64,000 nucleotides of DNA, taken from positions 2,418,001 to 2,482,000 of the forward strand of contig NZ_AP025286.1 of assembly GCF_036492245.1 (NCBI RefSeq), given 5' to 3'. This DNA comes from Treponema bryantii (GTDB lineage: Bacteria; Spirochaetota; Spirochaetia; Treponematales; Treponemataceae). Of the stretch, positions 56,001 to 63,597 are shown one piece after another. Under the pieces are notes generated by a model. It made no database searches and had not been told where the DNA came from. It saw nothing but the letters and a program-made list of their open reading frames with translations. Every line of letters begins with the position of its first letter. Positions within the stretch are counted from its first letter, which is position 1. Position numbers and translations under genes: made by a program.

Positions 56001-58894
56001 CCATAACGGTCTTTTACTTCTCGAATTTTCCCATCAGTGTAATAGCTGAGATTAATCTGTTTTTTTCCACGTTCACCAGCGCAGCTAAGCATTCCATCAG
56101 AAGCATAAAAATAATCATACCAGCCTCCAAAATCAGATTGTTTTGAAGAAAGCAATCCGCTTTTTGTAAACTTGTATAATATTTCATTTCCATTGCCATC
56201 AATTGACCTTACAATATTACCGTAACTATCATATTCAAAAATTTCCTCAACACCAGATAATTTTGATACTGTAAGAGTTTTTTGATTCTTACCATAAATC
56301 TTAGAATTATATTTTACAACAAAGGCATTTTCGATTTTATCTTTTTCTTTATATTGTCTTACTTCACTTAGCAAACCATTTTTATAAATAAAATCTTTTA
56401 TAATGTTTTCTGTTCCATATATAATTTCCGAACTTAGTTTACCTTCTGGCGTATAAGAGCATTCTATTAGTTGAGTTTCATTTTTTTCATCGCCAATAAA
56501 GACACGTACAGGAAGATGTCGTTTATCATATTCAATGCAAAGCTGATGTATCTTTCCTGTTTGATTATCTTTTTGAATAACGCTGTCAATATCCTTACGA
56601 CCGTTAGTCTTACAAGTTGTGATAAGTCCGTTATAGTCTTTTCTTGTTACTTCATGCTTACTATAAACATATTCTGAAACAACCAACCCATTAAATGTAT
56701 ATTTTATCAATCGATTTCTGTTATCATATTCATATTCTTTATTGGTAGTATCAGAAATTTCTTTTTTCAAATTTCCAAATGAATCATAATAAAACTCCGT
56801 AATTTCAGTTTGTTCACTATAAATACATTTTTTAATTACCTGCCCTTTTGAATTAAAGGACTGTGTATAAACAGTTTTTCCACCTTTCCGATATTCAACA
56901 ACATTACCCGTATCATCACGAATAAACTCTTCTTTTACTCCATCTCTATTAACATATACGGTAATCAAATTAAAATTATCATATTCCCAGTGCTCAGTGG
57001 AACTATCTTCAAAAAGTGTTTTTATTTTATTTCCACGCCCGTCATACTCATTCCTGATAAGATTTCCATTTATATTTACAAGCACAGGATTATCAGAATC
57101 ATCGTACTCATATTTTATTATTGTTCCATCTGGATGATATTCCTGAACAGTTCTGTGTTTATCATCATAAAAATATGTAAACTTATTTCCATCATGATCT
57201 ATATAGTCTGTTCTTTTTTCTGAAAGGCTATATTCAAAATACTCTGAATCACCTTCTTCATTTGTTGTTTCTGTAATGAGAGTTTTACCATCAAAAGTCT
57301 GTACATCGTATTTAAATTGAACCTTACTTCCATCGCATTTAGACAAGGATATTAAATGATTATTTGAATCATAATTCATTTCTACCTGATCACCATCCGA
57401 ATCTTTTACACTTATAAGTTTGTTATTAAGATAATCGTATACAAACTTTTCCTCTTCTGAACGGCTGTTTTTAATTTCTTTTATAAATCCGTTTTCATAT
57501 TTAAAGTCAAAACATTCGTTATCTGATGTTTTTATACATACAATTTCTTCTGAAGGATTTCGAATAATCTCAACAACATTCCCATTTCTATCGGTTACAC
57601 TAATCAGAAAACCATTTTCATTAAAACATTTTACAGTTCCATTCTTTTCATAAAGCAAGAACTGATTATCTGATTTCTCACAATATTTATACAGTTTATC
57701 AGTCTGGTTTTTCCAGATTTTATTTTCTTCTTTAAGTATATGAGGAAAACCTTCTGCATCAATTACCGTTATTGTATCTAATCCAGTTTCTTCATAGAAC
57801 TTTGCCATACCATTGAACATTACTTTTTTGTTATGTTCATTCCGTTCTTTAGACTCCTGCATAAGCACTTTCATTTCTTCAAGTTTCATATGAGCCTGCT
57901 GAAATTTATGTTCCAGCTCCATTAAAACAGAAATCTCTATTTTAGATTTTTCATAAAGTAAATTTAGTAATTCTTTTTTATTTTCTGCTTCCCGTTTAAC
58001 ATCTGAGGCCTTTTCTATATATTCACTTATTTTATTTCTAAGTCCTTCGCGAGAACCTGCACGATCCTTTAATTTATTTAATTTAGAAATAATCGTATCC
58101 ATCTTTGAGCAATATAATTCGCAATTTTGAATTTTATTATTAATTTCTTCCGGAGCATTATATATATCAGAAACATGATACATATTTGAAAGCTGAACTT
58201 TTCTCAAAGAGATTAACAAGCGCAAGTTGTGAACATAATCATTCATACTTTTAACATCATTATGATGAGCAGGTCTTGTTCCGAGAATTATTCTTTCATC
58301 AAGATTTGTATTCCATCCTAATCCAAATGAACCAGTAATTTTTCTTCCAGAATCATAGTTACGCTTTATCATAAACAGCTTATTACTACCAATTATAAAA
58401 TCAGATTCTGAAAGTTCATAAGTTCCTTTTGAGATTTTTACAGGATCACCAGTTTCTGTTGAATTACTTCCATTTTCTTCATTTGTACTGCTTTCAATAT
58501 TTTCACCTATTTCTGCTTCAGTGCTAGCAATAGCTTCTCCTGCTTCATTATTCAAACTTTCTTCTGCTGCAATTACATCTGCTGGATTTGAATTATCAAC
58601 ATTAAAAGCTTCGATTGATTCTACTTCAGACTGTTCTTCATTTATCTGAGAATTTAATTCTTCTGCTTCACTTTCAATCTCTATTCCTTCTGAATCAATA
58701 TTTGGTCCTTGTGGCTGATTTGAATTGTTATTATTATTTTGATTACTATTATTATTTACACTTTCATTTTCTCCATTACTATATACTCCTGTGTCATAAG
58801 AATGCGGATAGCCATTTCCATTTTCTTCATAAGAAATAATAAAATTTGAAATAAAACCTGCAATCAGAATACATATAAATATTTTCTTTTTCAT
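53042..58894 (-). CDS. Secreted 1950-residue RHS-repeat protein with YkuD-like C-terminal tail
   Basis: Signal peptide (1-21), Asn/Ser/Glu-rich low-complexity linker (23-148), DUF6531-like start (TGDPVKISKGTYELSESDFII, 148-168; KRNYDSGRKITGSFGLGW, 177-194), an unusual helical coiled-coil insertion (~212-356), many YD/RHS repeats (~390-1690, units of the type YDYLNNKLISVKDSDG) and the RHS core ending DPVNFVDLYGL at ~1757. The 193-residue tail (1758-1950, genomic 53042-53623) has TTPDGNYYLSG, H1884 in RLLHADE and C1910 in GGAGCIISH, the order His...GGAGC-I of L,D-transpeptidase/Tlde1/DUF5675-like proteins. RHS proteins usually form a cocoon around such a tail. Secretion route suggested by the upstream type II-like genes. 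Sequence is more AT-rich than neighbours outside the operon. Confidence 0.88.
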   Translation of the reverse strand: MKKKIFICILIAGFISNFIISYEENGNGYPHSYDTGVYSNGENESVNNNSNQNNNNNSNQPQGPNIDSEGIEIESEAEELNSQINEEQSEVESIEAFNVDNSNPADVIAAEESLNNEAGEAIASTEAEIGENIESSTNEENGSNSTETGDPVKISKGTYELSESDFIIGSNKLFMIKRNYDSGRKITGSFGLGWNTNLDERIILGTRPAHHNDVKSMNDYVHNLRLLISLRKVQLSNMYHVSDIYNAPEEINNKIQNCELYCSKMDTIISKLNKLKDRAGSREGLRNKISEYIEKASDVKREAENKKELLNLLYEKSKIEISVLMELEHKFQQAHMKLEEMKVLMQESKERNEHNKKVMFNGMAKFYEETGLDTITVIDAEGFPHILKEENKIWKNQTDKLYKYCEKSDNQFLLYEKNGTVKCFNENGFLISVTDRNGNVVEIIRNPSEEIVCIKTSDNECFDFKYENGFIKEIKNSRSEEEKFVYDYLNNKLISVKDSDGDQVEMNYDSNNHLISLSKCDGSKVQFKYDVQTFDGKTLITETTNEEGDSEYFEYSLSEKRTDYIDHDGNKFTYFYDDKHRTVQEYHPDGTIIKYEYDDSDNPVLVNINGNLIRNEYDGRGNKIKTLFEDSSTEHWEYDNFNLITVYVNRDGVKEEFIRDDTGNVVEYRKGGKTVYTQSFNSKGQVIKKCIYSEQTEITEFYYDSFGNLKKEISDTTNKEYEYDNRNRLIKYTFNGLVVSEYVYSKHEVTRKDYNGLITTCKTNGRKDIDSVIQKDNQTGKIHQLCIEYDKRHLPVRVFIGDEKNETQLIECSYTPEGKLSSEIIYGTENIIKDFIYKNGLLSEVRQYKEKDKIENAFVVKYNSKIYGKNQKTLTVSKLSGVEEIFEYDSYGNIVRSIDGNGNEILYKFTKSGLLSSKQSDFGGWYDYFYASDGMLSCAGERGKKQINLSYYTDGKIREVKDRYGKVTEYHYDKLGRIRSVQSERQKIWYEYDLWGRIVKKITGPSAYESDAVYFVSFDYSRDGHAVSVCEGGKYKTTRILDSFGNVIKVIDGNNNERSFVYNERNQIIESVDGYGNQTFYEYDVLGNICHICNPDKTEINYRYNCLGLLEEIRDDCGCVYKAEYDKAGRLIKEKKRAEGEKQYEYDNSNRLLKIICNGDVLQSYSYRDNGRILSANDGNNNSFLYYYDSYGRLTSEQNRNGNYQTFSYDEEGSLIAKRDFENKNIKILYSSDRSIKTFVFSDGSENRFIYDSKGNVLEARNENGKNIYSYDQGGKLIYQKDLETGEEICYEYDAAGNKTSLRSSNCNTKYLYGKNNEIKEIFDNKQNLSVKLQYDKNGREVLRKYGNGTKEETLYDRAGRVIVKMLKSERNELVWGEGYVYNDDGKRIASVDNNARITLYEYNSKGQLSTVYYPCSEEIINIQKNEAQINGLQKITSAGENKFLTSSEKNAIIPLLNSMQYGLAYKITDLQVLVKESYSYDLNGNRISKVTSYGTIEYKYDKENCLISSGSRGQPFVNYTNDKMGNLLSEESSEKKVRYTYNAQNRLVACESRSFSEKEYAQTTYAYDAFGRRVLTQDKGQTALRSIYDGLTFDVIKQGPVYATTVTSSQPTGDRYRYLDENETYKNNNSRYYGERTHFYVNGSLAAQACSDYGMEYFTTDQQGSIRVSTDGYGMEKSAFSYDAFGSLITGNLSGTNDNGYLAKSLEPTSKFYNYGYRDYNPKTSRFTTSDPIRDGSNWFAYCNGDPVNFVDLYGLFFYKGNTQESYKQTTVYVIRNHDGTGNEFNSSMYIRKEDVYGNVTYSDPYTVGANCKQEYNGTIGSTTPDGNYYLSGKGTYDTPLYAQDDGSTNSTSYKNVLSLRTNDPNLTQNQRDMINTGDRLLHADEKYNSETGTTTPYNSDGTPGGAGCIISHTQTEQDKMMAELMDGVTNPESVLVTIYSLNNEGCGN

Positions 58895-58908
58895 AACAAC
58901 ATCTCCAT

Positions 58909-60249
58909 TTAGTAATTTGTATAAAAAAGCTTATTCAGAAGACTTTCGGCTTTTCCATCGTAGGTTGGTACCCACCACAAACTCTCTCTGATAAATAAAC
59001 ATTGATGCAAATTTTCAGGATTTTTTATGTAGTCAAAGGAATGTGTTACGGCCGTTATTTGAGAAGAAACTAATGGAATAAAATGAACACCAATTCCATA
59101 ACCCGTATCTGATAAAGTTACTGCACATACATCTTTTTTCAATTGTTCTGCTGATGTTGCCAGTACTTTATTTGAATCATTCGCATAAAGTTCTGCCATT
59201 GAATAAATATCCAGATACATATCACAAGGGTACTGTGTATACTTATAGGATTTAGCATTAAACAGTGTATTAAAAACGCTTCTACGTTTATCTTCACTTT
59301 TAATTTGATTTGCAAGATTTTTTGAAAAACTTTCAAATGAGTTCATTAAAGTTTCCAGTTTTTCATTACAAAAGACTGTAGTTTTCGCAGAAGAACTGTT
59401 ACACATCTGCTCTGCAATTGTCCGGGATGAAAAATCTCCTGCAGACAGATTTTCAAGTAAAGATTTGTAATCCCAGCCTGCACCAGGGGTTATTCCAGGG
59501 CTGCCCACCGTGAACTCGGCGCAATTCTTCAATTCATATACATTTTCAAAGACTCCACCAAAGCAGGTATCAAAGCCGATTACATTCAGGCCCTGGCCCC
59601 GTAAGGCATTACCTAAGTCGGATAGTTTCATGTATGAGCCTGTTTTATCATCAATTGCAACAGCCCGACCAGTGCCACTCAATCTGTTTTCTTCTTTATA
59701 ACGCCACCCTGTTCCATGCCCCCAGATTATCAAAGCATACTTTTCAGTCAGATATTGTCTTTTAACGAATTCAATAAAATTACTTAACACATAAGGATTT
59801 GCCATATCCAACTCTGTTTTTTCGTGATTAGAGAGTCCAAGATCAGGACAATCGATTCTACGGGATACAATATGTGCACTACCCGAAATATCTTTGCAAA
59901 CCTCAAAAAGTCTTGTATCTTTCCAGTCTCCATCTGTTTCATCATAACCTTCAGAACGATCCATTAAGACAAGAACATTCAGATTTTCACAATCTGCCAG
60001 TTCCATTTGATTCAAGTTCTGCAAAGCATAACTTTCTAAATCATTATCAGCAGCCATATACACCATTAGGGTAAGCTGCTTGATTATCTCAGGTTCGGAC
60101 TCTGGTTCTGGTTCAGGCTCTATAATTGGTTCAGGTTCTTCGACAATCTGATTCTTATTAACAACAGTCACAATTGAAGGCTGTTCTAAACAACCCGTTA
60201 AATAAATAACTGTAAAAAACAAAAGAAATACTAAATGTTTAACTTTCAT
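58909..60249 (-). CDS. Clostripain (C11) family cysteine protease lipoprotein
   Basis: 446 residues from ATG 60249 (GAGGTGA site; an upstream in-frame start at 60327 would lengthen the leader without a site). Lipobox YLTGC with Cys20, then a Glu-Pro repeat stalk (~38-54) that may extend the enzyme from the membrane. The C11 domain (~58-440) shows LMVYMAADNDLE, catalytic His178 in IIWGHGTGW and catalytic Cys229 in VIGFDTCFGG. Such enzymes cleave after Arg or Lys. In the operon it lies 15 nt before the RHS gene, so RHS processing, or release of its tail, is an attractive role (inference). Confidence 0.88.
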   Translation of the reverse strand: MKVKHLVFLLFFTVIYLTGCLEQPSIVTVVNKNQIVEEPEPIIEPEPEPESEPEIIKQLTLMVYMAADNDLESYALQNLNQMELADCENLNVLVLMDRSEGYDETDGDWKDTRLFEVCKDISGSAHIVSRRIDCPDLGLSNHEKTELDMANPYVLSNFIEFVKRQYLTEKYALIIWGHGTGWRYKEENRLSGTGRAVAIDDKTGSYMKLSDLGNALRGQGLNVIGFDTCFGGVFENVYELKNCAEFTVGSPGITPGAGWDYKSLLENLSAGDFSSRTIAEQMCNSSSAKTTVFCNEKLETLMNSFESFSKNLANQIKSEDKRRSVFNTLFNAKSYKYTQYPCDMYLDIYSMAELYANDSNKVLATSAEQLKKDVCAVTLSDTGYGIGVHFIPLVSSQITAVTHSFDYIKNPENLHQCLFIRESLWWVPTYDGKAESLLNKLFYTNY

Positions 60250-60259
60250 AAATATCACC

Positions 60260-60697
60260 TCACTTAAACGCAATAAGCCCAAGAGGATCTTTCCATACAC
60301 TGCCATCCTCGTATTCGATTTCTGCAAGATACAAATAATCTACAATCAAAGGATCAGATGGTATTGCATTCATAAACTTATCCAGACTCATAATAAAATT
60401 ACAGCTTTCGCCTGCATCAATATCCAATTCAGTTACAACAGAAATCTTGTTTCGACATTCATAAGCTGGTTCACCATCCTGATCAAACAGAAAGAATACA
60501 ACATTGATTTTTCGGATATCCTTATCACTTTGATTTATAAGGAAAAAATCTACTCCACAAATCTCATAATCCAGAGAATCTTCTTCCATCACAAAATCAC
60601 CGGAAATGACATATGGAATCGAATCAAGACAAAAAACATTACAACCTGTTAATGAAAAAAATATACCGAACAAAAAAAACTTTATTAATCTTTTCAT
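60260..60697 (-). CDS. Small lipoprotein of the RHS operon
   Basis: 145 residues. Lipobox SLTGC (Cys19) after a hydrophobic signal. The mature part is beta-strand-rich (VDFFLINQSDKDIRKINVVFFLF) with conserved Asp/Cys positions; I recognise no family. Its start overlaps the preceding gene by 4 nt and the C11 gene follows after 10 nt. Confidence 0.65.
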   Translation of the reverse strand: MKRLIKFFLFGIFFSLTGCNVFCLDSIPYVISGDFVMEEDSLDYEICGVDFFLINQSDKDIRKINVVFFLFDQDGEPAYECRNKISVVTELDIDAGESCNFIMSLDKFMNAIPSDPLIVDYLYLAEIEYEDGSVWKDPLGLIAFK

Positions 60698-61287
60698 TTT
60701 ATAGCCTCCTCTAGTTTTACTGCATAGTCATTGAAAAACGCACTCTCTTCTCCTTTATATTTTTTTAATTGAGTAATAATAGTTTTCTTTTTTCTTTCCT
60801 TGTCTGCCGTAAAAAACTGGTAAGCCTTTATCAGATTTTCCTCTGGAGATTTTGATTCACAACTTATATTGCAGAGTAGTTTATACGCCTCATCTGTCTG
60901 ACCTAAACGAATCATTTCATCTGCGCTTTCTAGTGCTGCTTTAAAACTTTTTGTCTGAAGACAAATAATTTTACTGCGGTCATTAAAGCTGTACGAAATC
61001 TTTGAGATATTAAGATAATTGTTCTTTTCTCCAGAAAGCAGGTATTTGTCAGATGGGACATCGTAAAAAACAAAAAGCCCATTTTCATTTGTCAACACCG
61101 GACGTTTGTAAGGAAAACTTGCATCACCAGAATGGCAGTAAACAATAAACTCCTTTACAGGCTTATTATTTTCATCAACGATAAGCCCACATAAATCTCC
61201 ATTTCCCTTAAAACCTGGTTTAGAAACACAACCAGATACACACATCAGGAAACTTAAAAACATAAAACACTTTATTATTTTTTTCAT
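60694..61287 (-). CDS. Lipoprotein with carboxypeptidase-regulatory-like domain
   Basis: 197 residues. Lipobox CVSGC (Cys20). Residues ~30-105 have the CarboxypepD_reg/transthyretin-like beta-sandwich pattern: DLCGLIVDENNKPVKEFIVYC, then VLTNENGLFVFYDVPSDKYLL. The C-terminal part (~110-197) is helical (AALESADEMIRLGQTDEAYKLL), perhaps TPR-like. Overlaps genes on both sides by 4 nt. Confidence 0.7.
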   Translation of the reverse strand: MKKIIKCFMFLSFLMCVSGCVSKPGFKGNGDLCGLIVDENNKPVKEFIVYCHSGDASFPYKRPVLTNENGLFVFYDVPSDKYLLSGEKNNYLNISKISYSFNDRSKIICLQTKSFKAALESADEMIRLGQTDEAYKLLCNISCESKSPEENLIKAYQFFTADKERKKKTIITQLKKYKGEESAFFNDYAVKLEEAIK

Positions 61288-61832
61288 TTTTCCAGCTCCT
61301 TTGTCTGAATTAATTTTTTTACTTTACCATCTTCATCTTTATAAAAAATTATGATGCTGTTATCAGGTCGTTTTATTTCTCCAAGAATCGTGTTCTTTCT
61401 AAATAAATTCTTTTCTTTGGGTTCTGCGGCAACATAATTTCCAGTTATCTGTTTTTCTTTTCCCCGGTAGAATAATTTCAAATTATCAGCAATGTTTTCC
61501 AAATCAAAAGTTGTGCCACTAAAAGAAAATTCAGTTATTGATAGTCCAGCCCTCATTTGCTGTGAACCAGTTTGAATCAGACTAATTTCAGTAACAGAAC
61601 GATTGTCATCCTGTATGATTTTTGAAAGTTCCTTAAAAAGCAGTTCAGACGATTTTCCTTCAGCAAATATAAATTCAATATGATATGGAGGAGCCTTTTC
61701 TTCTTTTAGAACAGCTCCTTTTTTCAAAATAGTATTTCGAATTTCTTTATTGAAATCTGAATTTGAAAGAACAGCTTTTACAGACTTAGTATTGTTATTA
61801 TTTTGCAAAATACGCTTTGACCAGGAAATCAT
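61284..61832 (-). CDS. C-terminal part of a GspL-like protein, separated by an in-frame TAG
   Basis: 182 residues from ATG 61832. No signal peptide of its own. The reading frame is the same as that of the gene upstream: the 21 codons between its TAG (61896-61898) and this ATG are open, so this may be the periplasmic part of one ~415-codon gene. Contents (alternating helices/strands such as YHIEFIFAEGKSSELLFKELSKIIQ and VTEISLIQTG) look like the ferredoxin-like fold of GspL/GspM/PilO domains. The site AAAAGGGA before the ATG is 13 nt away, so independent starts are possible. Confidence 0.55.
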   Translation of the reverse strand: MISWSKRILQNNNNTKSVKAVLSNSDFNKEIRNTILKKGAVLKEEKAPPYHIEFIFAEGKSSELLFKELSKIIQDDNRSVTEISLIQTGSQQMRAGLSITEFSFSGTTFDLENIADNLKLFYRGKEKQITGNYVAAEPKEKNLFRKNTILGEIKRPDNSIIIFYKDEDGKVKKLIQTKELEK

Positions 61833-61895
61833 AAATTGAGGAATTCCCTTTTCATAAATTATGGAATCTTCTATATAATTAGAAAAATCGGAAAA

Positions 61896-62531
61896 CTATT
61901 CTGGAAAAATCCCGCTGACATTCGCTTTCAAACGTTGTGTATAGCCATCTGACTTCCATTCAAAACTGCTGATTTTCCCGTCACCGGCTCCCACTACTTC
62001 AAATAGACTCTTTATATCTATAGAAGTATCCTGGATACTCTCCAGTTTATTCTCACTCCCAGCTGAGTTTATGTTTGTAACTTCTGTATCAAAAGTGTTA
62101 GTAGAAACAGATAAGGAATTACCCGCAAGTTTACCACATAAAATTCCAGTCAGAACAATTATAATAAAAGCAATAAAACTCCATTGCGTTATTTTCCATT
62201 TCGAACTCAAGAAATATCGGTGGCGTGCTTTTAATTTATTTCCATTTTGCTTTTCATCAATAAAGAATCCTGTTCCCGAAAGAGATCTTTTTCTCTCATA
62301 CTCCGCAAGTTTTTGCTTATTAATTACAAGCACATCTGAATAAACACCTTTTCTACCGATTCTCTTTAGAACTTTATCAAAGGCATATTCATCTGAGAAA
62401 CAAGGATGACGTTTCTCCAATTCTGAACACAAAAATTGATTTCTTCTTTTTCCAGATAACGATGGAAAAGGAATCAATATCTCATATTTCTCATAATCAT
62501 TTTTTTTAATTACATTAGTTTTTTGCTCCAT
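61896..62531 (-). CDS. N-terminal part of a GspL/PilN-like inner-membrane protein
   Basis: 211 residues. A cytoplasmic part (1-115), one membrane helix (~116-134, WSFIAFIIIVLTGILCG) and a periplasmic segment to a TAG at 61896, the topology of GspL/PilN-like assembly proteins of type II secretion and type IV pilus systems. It is short for GspL (~400 residues); the same frame continues past the TAG into the next gene. Start ATG 62531, 26 nt after the pseudopilin-like gene. Confidence 0.55.
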   Translation of the reverse strand: MEQKTNVIKKNDYEKYEILIPFPSLSGKRRNQFLCSELEKRHPCFSDEYAFDKVLKRIGRKGVYSDVLVINKQKLAEYERKRSLSGTGFFIDEKQNGNKLKARHRYFLSSKWKITQWSFIAFIIIVLTGILCGKLAGNSLSVSTNTFDTEVTNINSAGSENKLESIQDTSIDIKSLFEVVGAGDGKISSFEWKSDGYTQRLKANVSGIFPE

Positions 62532-62557
62532 TTTTACCTGCCCTAGAATGAATTCAG

Positions 62558-62893
62558 TCAGTCAGTTTGACTACAATAAACTTCAACAGTTTCATTAGAA
62601 ATTTTCCATTTTCCGCAATAAACACAGGTCTTATTATTTTCCACTACTTCCCATTCAATATCTTCCAGCCCCCAAAGCTCTCTACAACTTTCTTTCCACT
62701 CTTCCAGAGAAGCATAACCTTTTCCGTGGCACGTATTGTAAAAACTCTCTGAAACAAATATTAAAGAATCTGTTTTTTTCCTAAGTTCATCTGCCTTTTT
62801 ATCTATCTTTAAGAACTCACACATAAAGCCTGATAAAACAGACGAAAAGAGAACAAGAATTACAGCAACGGAAAATACTTCTATAAGCCGCAT
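62558..62893 (-). CDS. Pseudopilin-like small protein beginning MRLIEVF
   Basis: 111 residues from ATG 62893, which follows the previous stop after one nucleotide. MRLIEVFSVAVILVLFSSVLSGF (1-23) reads like the mature N-terminus of a minor pseudopilin (LIEV with Glu at +5 if Met is +1) but lacks the leader and preceding Gly. An alternative start at 62974 adds 27 basic residues in another frame's gene. The soluble part has a four-Cys pattern (C24, a His-Gly-Lys-Gly loop, CVYCG near 95-99). Probably a minor pseudopilin (GspH/I/J-like) or pilus-assembly membrane protein. Confidence 0.5.
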   Translation of the reverse strand: MRLIEVFSVAVILVLFSSVLSGFMCEFLKIDKKADELRKKTDSLIFVSESFYNTCHGKGYASLEEWKESCRELWGLEDIEWEVVENNKTCVYCGKWKISNETVEVYCSQTD

Positions 62894-62894
62894 T

Positions 62895-63089
62895 TTAATA
62901 ACCAGAAATAATGCTCCATTCTTTCTGATTCTTTTCCTGTATATAGGAAAGAGTCTTTGAATATTTCTTTTCATAAAATTTAATCTTTGTCCGTTTTTCT
63001 GCAGTCATTCCACAAATAACAAAAGTAATTGTCATTAGTCCCATCAGGCAAAGAAGAAGAATAGATTTACTTCCATGAGCAGATATCAT
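62895..63089 (-). CDS. 64-residue membrane protein overlapping gspG
   Basis: Starts ATG 63089 with a strong GGAGG six nt ahead and overlaps the gspG 3' end by 23 nt in another frame. MISAHGSKSILLLCLMGLMTITFVICG gives one membrane helix (~8-27), followed by a charged coiled-coil-like tail (EKRTKIKFYEKKYSKTLSYIQEKNQKEW). It could be a minor T2SS/T4P assembly component; no family recognised. Too small for most automatic calls but well supported by site and packing. Confidence 0.6.
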   Translation of the reverse strand: MISAHGSKSILLLCLMGLMTITFVICGMTAEKRTKIKFYEKKYSKTLSYIQEKNQKEWSIISGY

Positions 63090-63582
63090 CTGTGCCTCCT
63101 GTTGTACTTTGTCCGGCACCGGAATCTTCTTTACCATCCGGTCCGAATGAGATAAGTATAAAGGGCAGTTTCGAAGGAACCTCTGACGGCATAACGGAAC
63201 TTTCAGCGCTGAGATACTTATAATCGGTTCCCCACGGATCATTGCATGGTTCACGTTCAAGGTATGGGCCATCCCAGTTTTCTGGTATCGGATACAAAAC
63301 TGGTTTTTCCCATAAGGCTGAGAGTCCCTGTTCTGAGGTCGGGTATCTTCCGCAATCAAGGAAATAGGTTTGGAGTGCGCTGCTGAATTGTTCAATTTGA
63401 TTTCTTGCTGCAGTTTTTTTCGCGACGGAAATAATCTTTGATGCCGAGAATACGCTCCCTGCTGTAAGTACCGCGCCGATTGCAATGACGGCCACAGTTT
63501 CGACATAGGTAAAGCCTTCTGAACGTTTTTTAAATCCATAACAAAACCTCCTGAGATTTTTGTAAATAGTTTTTTTATTCAT
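63067..63582 (-). CDS. gspG: Type II secretion major pseudopilin GspG-like
   Basis: 171 residues from ATG 63582 with GGGAGG (a TTG at 63588 is an alternative). Prepilin leader of 23 residues ending KKRSEG/FTYVE: cleavage after Gly23, Glu at +5 of the mature protein, then a 20-residue hydrophobic helix. The C-terminal half has GspG signatures: YFLDCGRYPTSEQGLSALWEKP, WDGPYL, DPWGTDYKY and SFGPDGKE (calcium-site region). It would build the pseudopilus that pushes substrates out through the outer membrane. Nine nt downstream of gspF. Confidence 0.88.
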   Translation of the reverse strand: MNKKTIYKNLRRFCYGFKKRSEGFTYVETVAVIAIGAVLTAGSVFSASKIISVAKKTAARNQIEQFSSALQTYFLDCGRYPTSEQGLSALWEKPVLYPIPENWDGPYLEREPCNDPWGTDYKYLSAESSVMPSEVPSKLPFILISFGPDGKEDSGAGQSTTGGTDDICSWK

Positions 63583-63597
63583 TTTCAAACCTCCCGT

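Noticed and set aside
62895-63539. A 214-codon frame overlapping gspG
   Set aside because: Only its last 64 codons, after the GGAGG at about 63095, are supported; the rest is gspG read in another frame.
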